A stretch of DNA of 64,000 nucleotides from G958296245 sp963664035 (lineage in GTDB: Bacteria > Chloroflexota > Dehalococcoidia > Lucifugimonadales > G958296245): positions 3,224,001 to 3,288,000 of the forward strand of contig OY760867.2 in assembly GCA_963664035.2 (NCBI GenBank), given 5' to 3'. A program made the translations under genes and the position numbers. The notes beneath the pieces are model-generated. The model did no database searches, had not been told where the DNA came from, and saw nothing but the letters and a program-made list of their open reading frames with translations. Each line of letters begins with the position of its first letter. Position 1 is the stretch's first letter. Shown here one piece after another: positions 52,201 to 55,200 of the stretch.

Positions 52201-55200
52201 CTGGCGTAGATGCCCGTCTCCGTAGTCGGCGTCTTCAATGCGCTGGTGGTCTTGCCCTCCGGCGCGTTCGAGTCCGTGTCGTCGGCGATGCCGGAGGTCG
52301 TGGCGTCCCAGTAGCTGTAGTTGACCGTGCCGGACTGGGTCGCCGTGAAGCCGCCGGACGCGGTGGTCGCGCCGGTCCCGGTCCCCGATCCCGTGTGGCT
52401 TCCCGTGGAGAAGGACGCGCTGATGGTCGCGCCGCTCGCGTTCGTCGCCGCGAACCCGCCCCGCGCGACCTTGTTGCCCTTGACCGTGCCCGCGCCGTGG
52501 GAGTAGGACGCGGTGATCGTCCCCTTGTTGTGGGAGACCAGGCCGCCGGCGTGGGCGGTGTTCGTGAGCGTCCCCGTGTCCGTCGTGGTGGCGGTAACGC
52601 TGCCCGTGGCGAAGCTGGCCGCGATGGTGTCGCCCGTGTCGTTGAGCGCGGCCAGGCCGCCGGCGTGGGCCTCGTTGGCGTCGTCGGAGGTGGCGGTGAC
52701 CTCCGCGCGGGAGTAGCTGGACACTATCGCCCCGTCGTTCCAGCCCACCAGTCCCCCGGCGTAGCCCTTGCCGGCGGACGTGCCGCCGCTACGGGTTATG
52801 GCGACCTCGCCCAGCGAGCTCGACCCGCTGACCGTCCCGCTGTTCTTGCCCGCCAATGCGCCCGCGTACACCTCATGGGTGGCCGTGGCCGAGGTCACGG
52901 CGGCGGTGACGTCCACGCCCTCCAGCTTCACGTTCCTGACCTCGCCCCCGCTCCCGATCACCCCGAACAGGCCCGCGTATGCGCTGACGCTGCTCGTGGC
53001 GGAGTTGATGAACAGGTTGGAGATGGTGTACGTCGCGCCGTTGCCCTCGAACTCCCCGGTGTAGCCCGTCGTTGCGTCGCCGATGGGCGTCCAGCCCGCC
53101 CCGCTGTTCCAGTAGGTGTCCCCGGAGTCCACGTCTTCGTCGCCGTCCGTGTCGAAGTCCAGGTTCGCCGAAAGCTCGTACCCCGAACACGCCGGGTTGC
53201 CGGTGTTCTGGGATGAGATGCTGCCGACCGACTCCCCGCACCCCATGTTGTCTTCCGCGTTCGGGAACGCCAAGTTGTAGGTGGTCGTCCCCGTCTCCGG
53301 TACCCCGTCCCCGTCCAGGTCCCACCGCATCGCGTTCAGCTTCGCCAGCGTATCGACGTCTATCAGCCCGTCGTTGTCCACGTCGTAGTCCACGTCCCCC
53401 GTCGTCGGCGTGACGCTCACCGTGTCCGACGCCGCCGAGTCTTCGTAGCCCGTCGCCGTGGCGACGACCCGGAAATAGTACGTCGTCCCGTTCGTCAACC
53501 CGGACTTCACCTTGTGGGAGACCGTGCTGCTCGTCGTCGTTGCCGTGCCGGTGATCGTAGCGAACGTGCTAGTCGCGCTCCAATCCACCCTGTAGCCCGT
53601 CGCCAGGGTCACCGCCGTCCAATCCACCTGCACCTTCGTTTCATCCACGGAGAGCTTCACGCCGGTGGGCTTCCCTATGTCCTCGTCCTGGATCGTGATC
53701 GTGACGGCCGACGCCTGCCGCAGGTGGCTGGACGCCGGCGACAGGTTCAGCACGTTGTGCGCGGCGTCTACATTGTTGTTCACCGCCGTCAGCGTGATGC
53801 CGGAGGCCGTCGTCGTGCCCGACGGTATCGTCACCTGCGTCGCGCTCAGCGTGTAGGCGGCGTTCGTCGGGAAGGTGTACGACAGGTCCGTCGCCCATAC
53901 CCCGGAGAGGGTCGGCGTGATGATCGTGGTCGTGGCCGGGTTCGCGCCGCAGGCGTTCGCGTTCGTTCCCGCCTCGCTCTCGCAGATCGTCGCGTTCGAG
54001 ACCGCCCACGTCACCGTCGGCACGTTTTGCAGCAGCGCGTGGGGCAGCGTCCGCACGTGCAGCACCGGGTACTGGCTGCTCGTCCCGAAGTCCCACGGGT
54101 TGTCGTTGCCGGTCACCCCGTCCACGTTCACGTTCCAGTTGGAGTAGATGCCCGTCGGGTAGCTGGGCAGCGACTTCTGCGTTTCCGTCGGCGTCTGCAA
54201 TTCGCTGGTGGTCTTCCCCTCCGGCGCGGTGTCGTCCGTGTCGTCGGCGATGCCGGAAACGTCCGCGTCCCAGTAGGCGTGGGTGACCGTGCCGTCCTGG
54301 TCTCCCACCGAGCCGCCGATGTTCTTCGTCGTAGGCGTCCCCGTGGAGGTCACCGTGCCCTTGGACCAGGCGACGGTGATCGTGGAGCCGGCGGTGTTGT
54401 GGCCCACCAGCCCGCCGATGTCCACCGTGTAGCCCGCGGTGGCCGACACGTTCCCCGTGGCGTAGACGGCCCTGATGGTCCCGGCGGTGTTGCGGCCCAC
54501 CAGCCCGCCCGCATCTATCTCGCTGCCCGTGTTCGTGCTGCCGGTGACGGAGACGTTGCCCGTGGCGTAGCTCGCCTCCACGGTGCCGCCGGCGTTCCAG
54601 GCCAGCAGCCCGCCGGCGATGGCGTCGCCGGACGCCGTTGCCGTAACGTTCGCGCTGGAGTAGCTCTTGCGGATGGTTCCCAGGTTTTGGCCGACGAATC
54701 CGCCGGCGTAGGCGGTGGCGCCGCCGCCCCCGCTTTGGTTGGCCGTCACGGAGCCGGTGACGTAGGAGTCGCTGATTGTCCCCAGATTCCATACCGCCAG
54801 TGCCGAGACGAATACGTTGTGGGAGGAGCCTGTTCCGGTAGACGCGCCCGTAACCGAGACGTTTGTGAGGTACACGTTTCGAATTTCAGCCCCCGTGCCC
54901 AAGCCGTGGAACAAGCCGAAGTATTCCGTGCCTGTACCGGTATCGTTGATGTATAGGTTCTTTATCTCATGTTCGTTGCCTTCCAGAATGGCTCTGTAGT
55001 ATTGGCTGCCGCCGCCGTCTATGGTGTCCCAGCCCCCGCCGAGGTCTTCGCCCGTGTCCTTCGTTCCGTTGCCGTTCAGGTCGATGTAGTCATTGCTGTC
55101 CACGTCGCCGTCCCCGTCCGTGTCGAAGTCCAGGTCGGCCGTAAGCTCGTAGCCGTCGCAGAAGCCGCCGTCGCAGCCCATTTTCGCCGCCGCGCTGGGG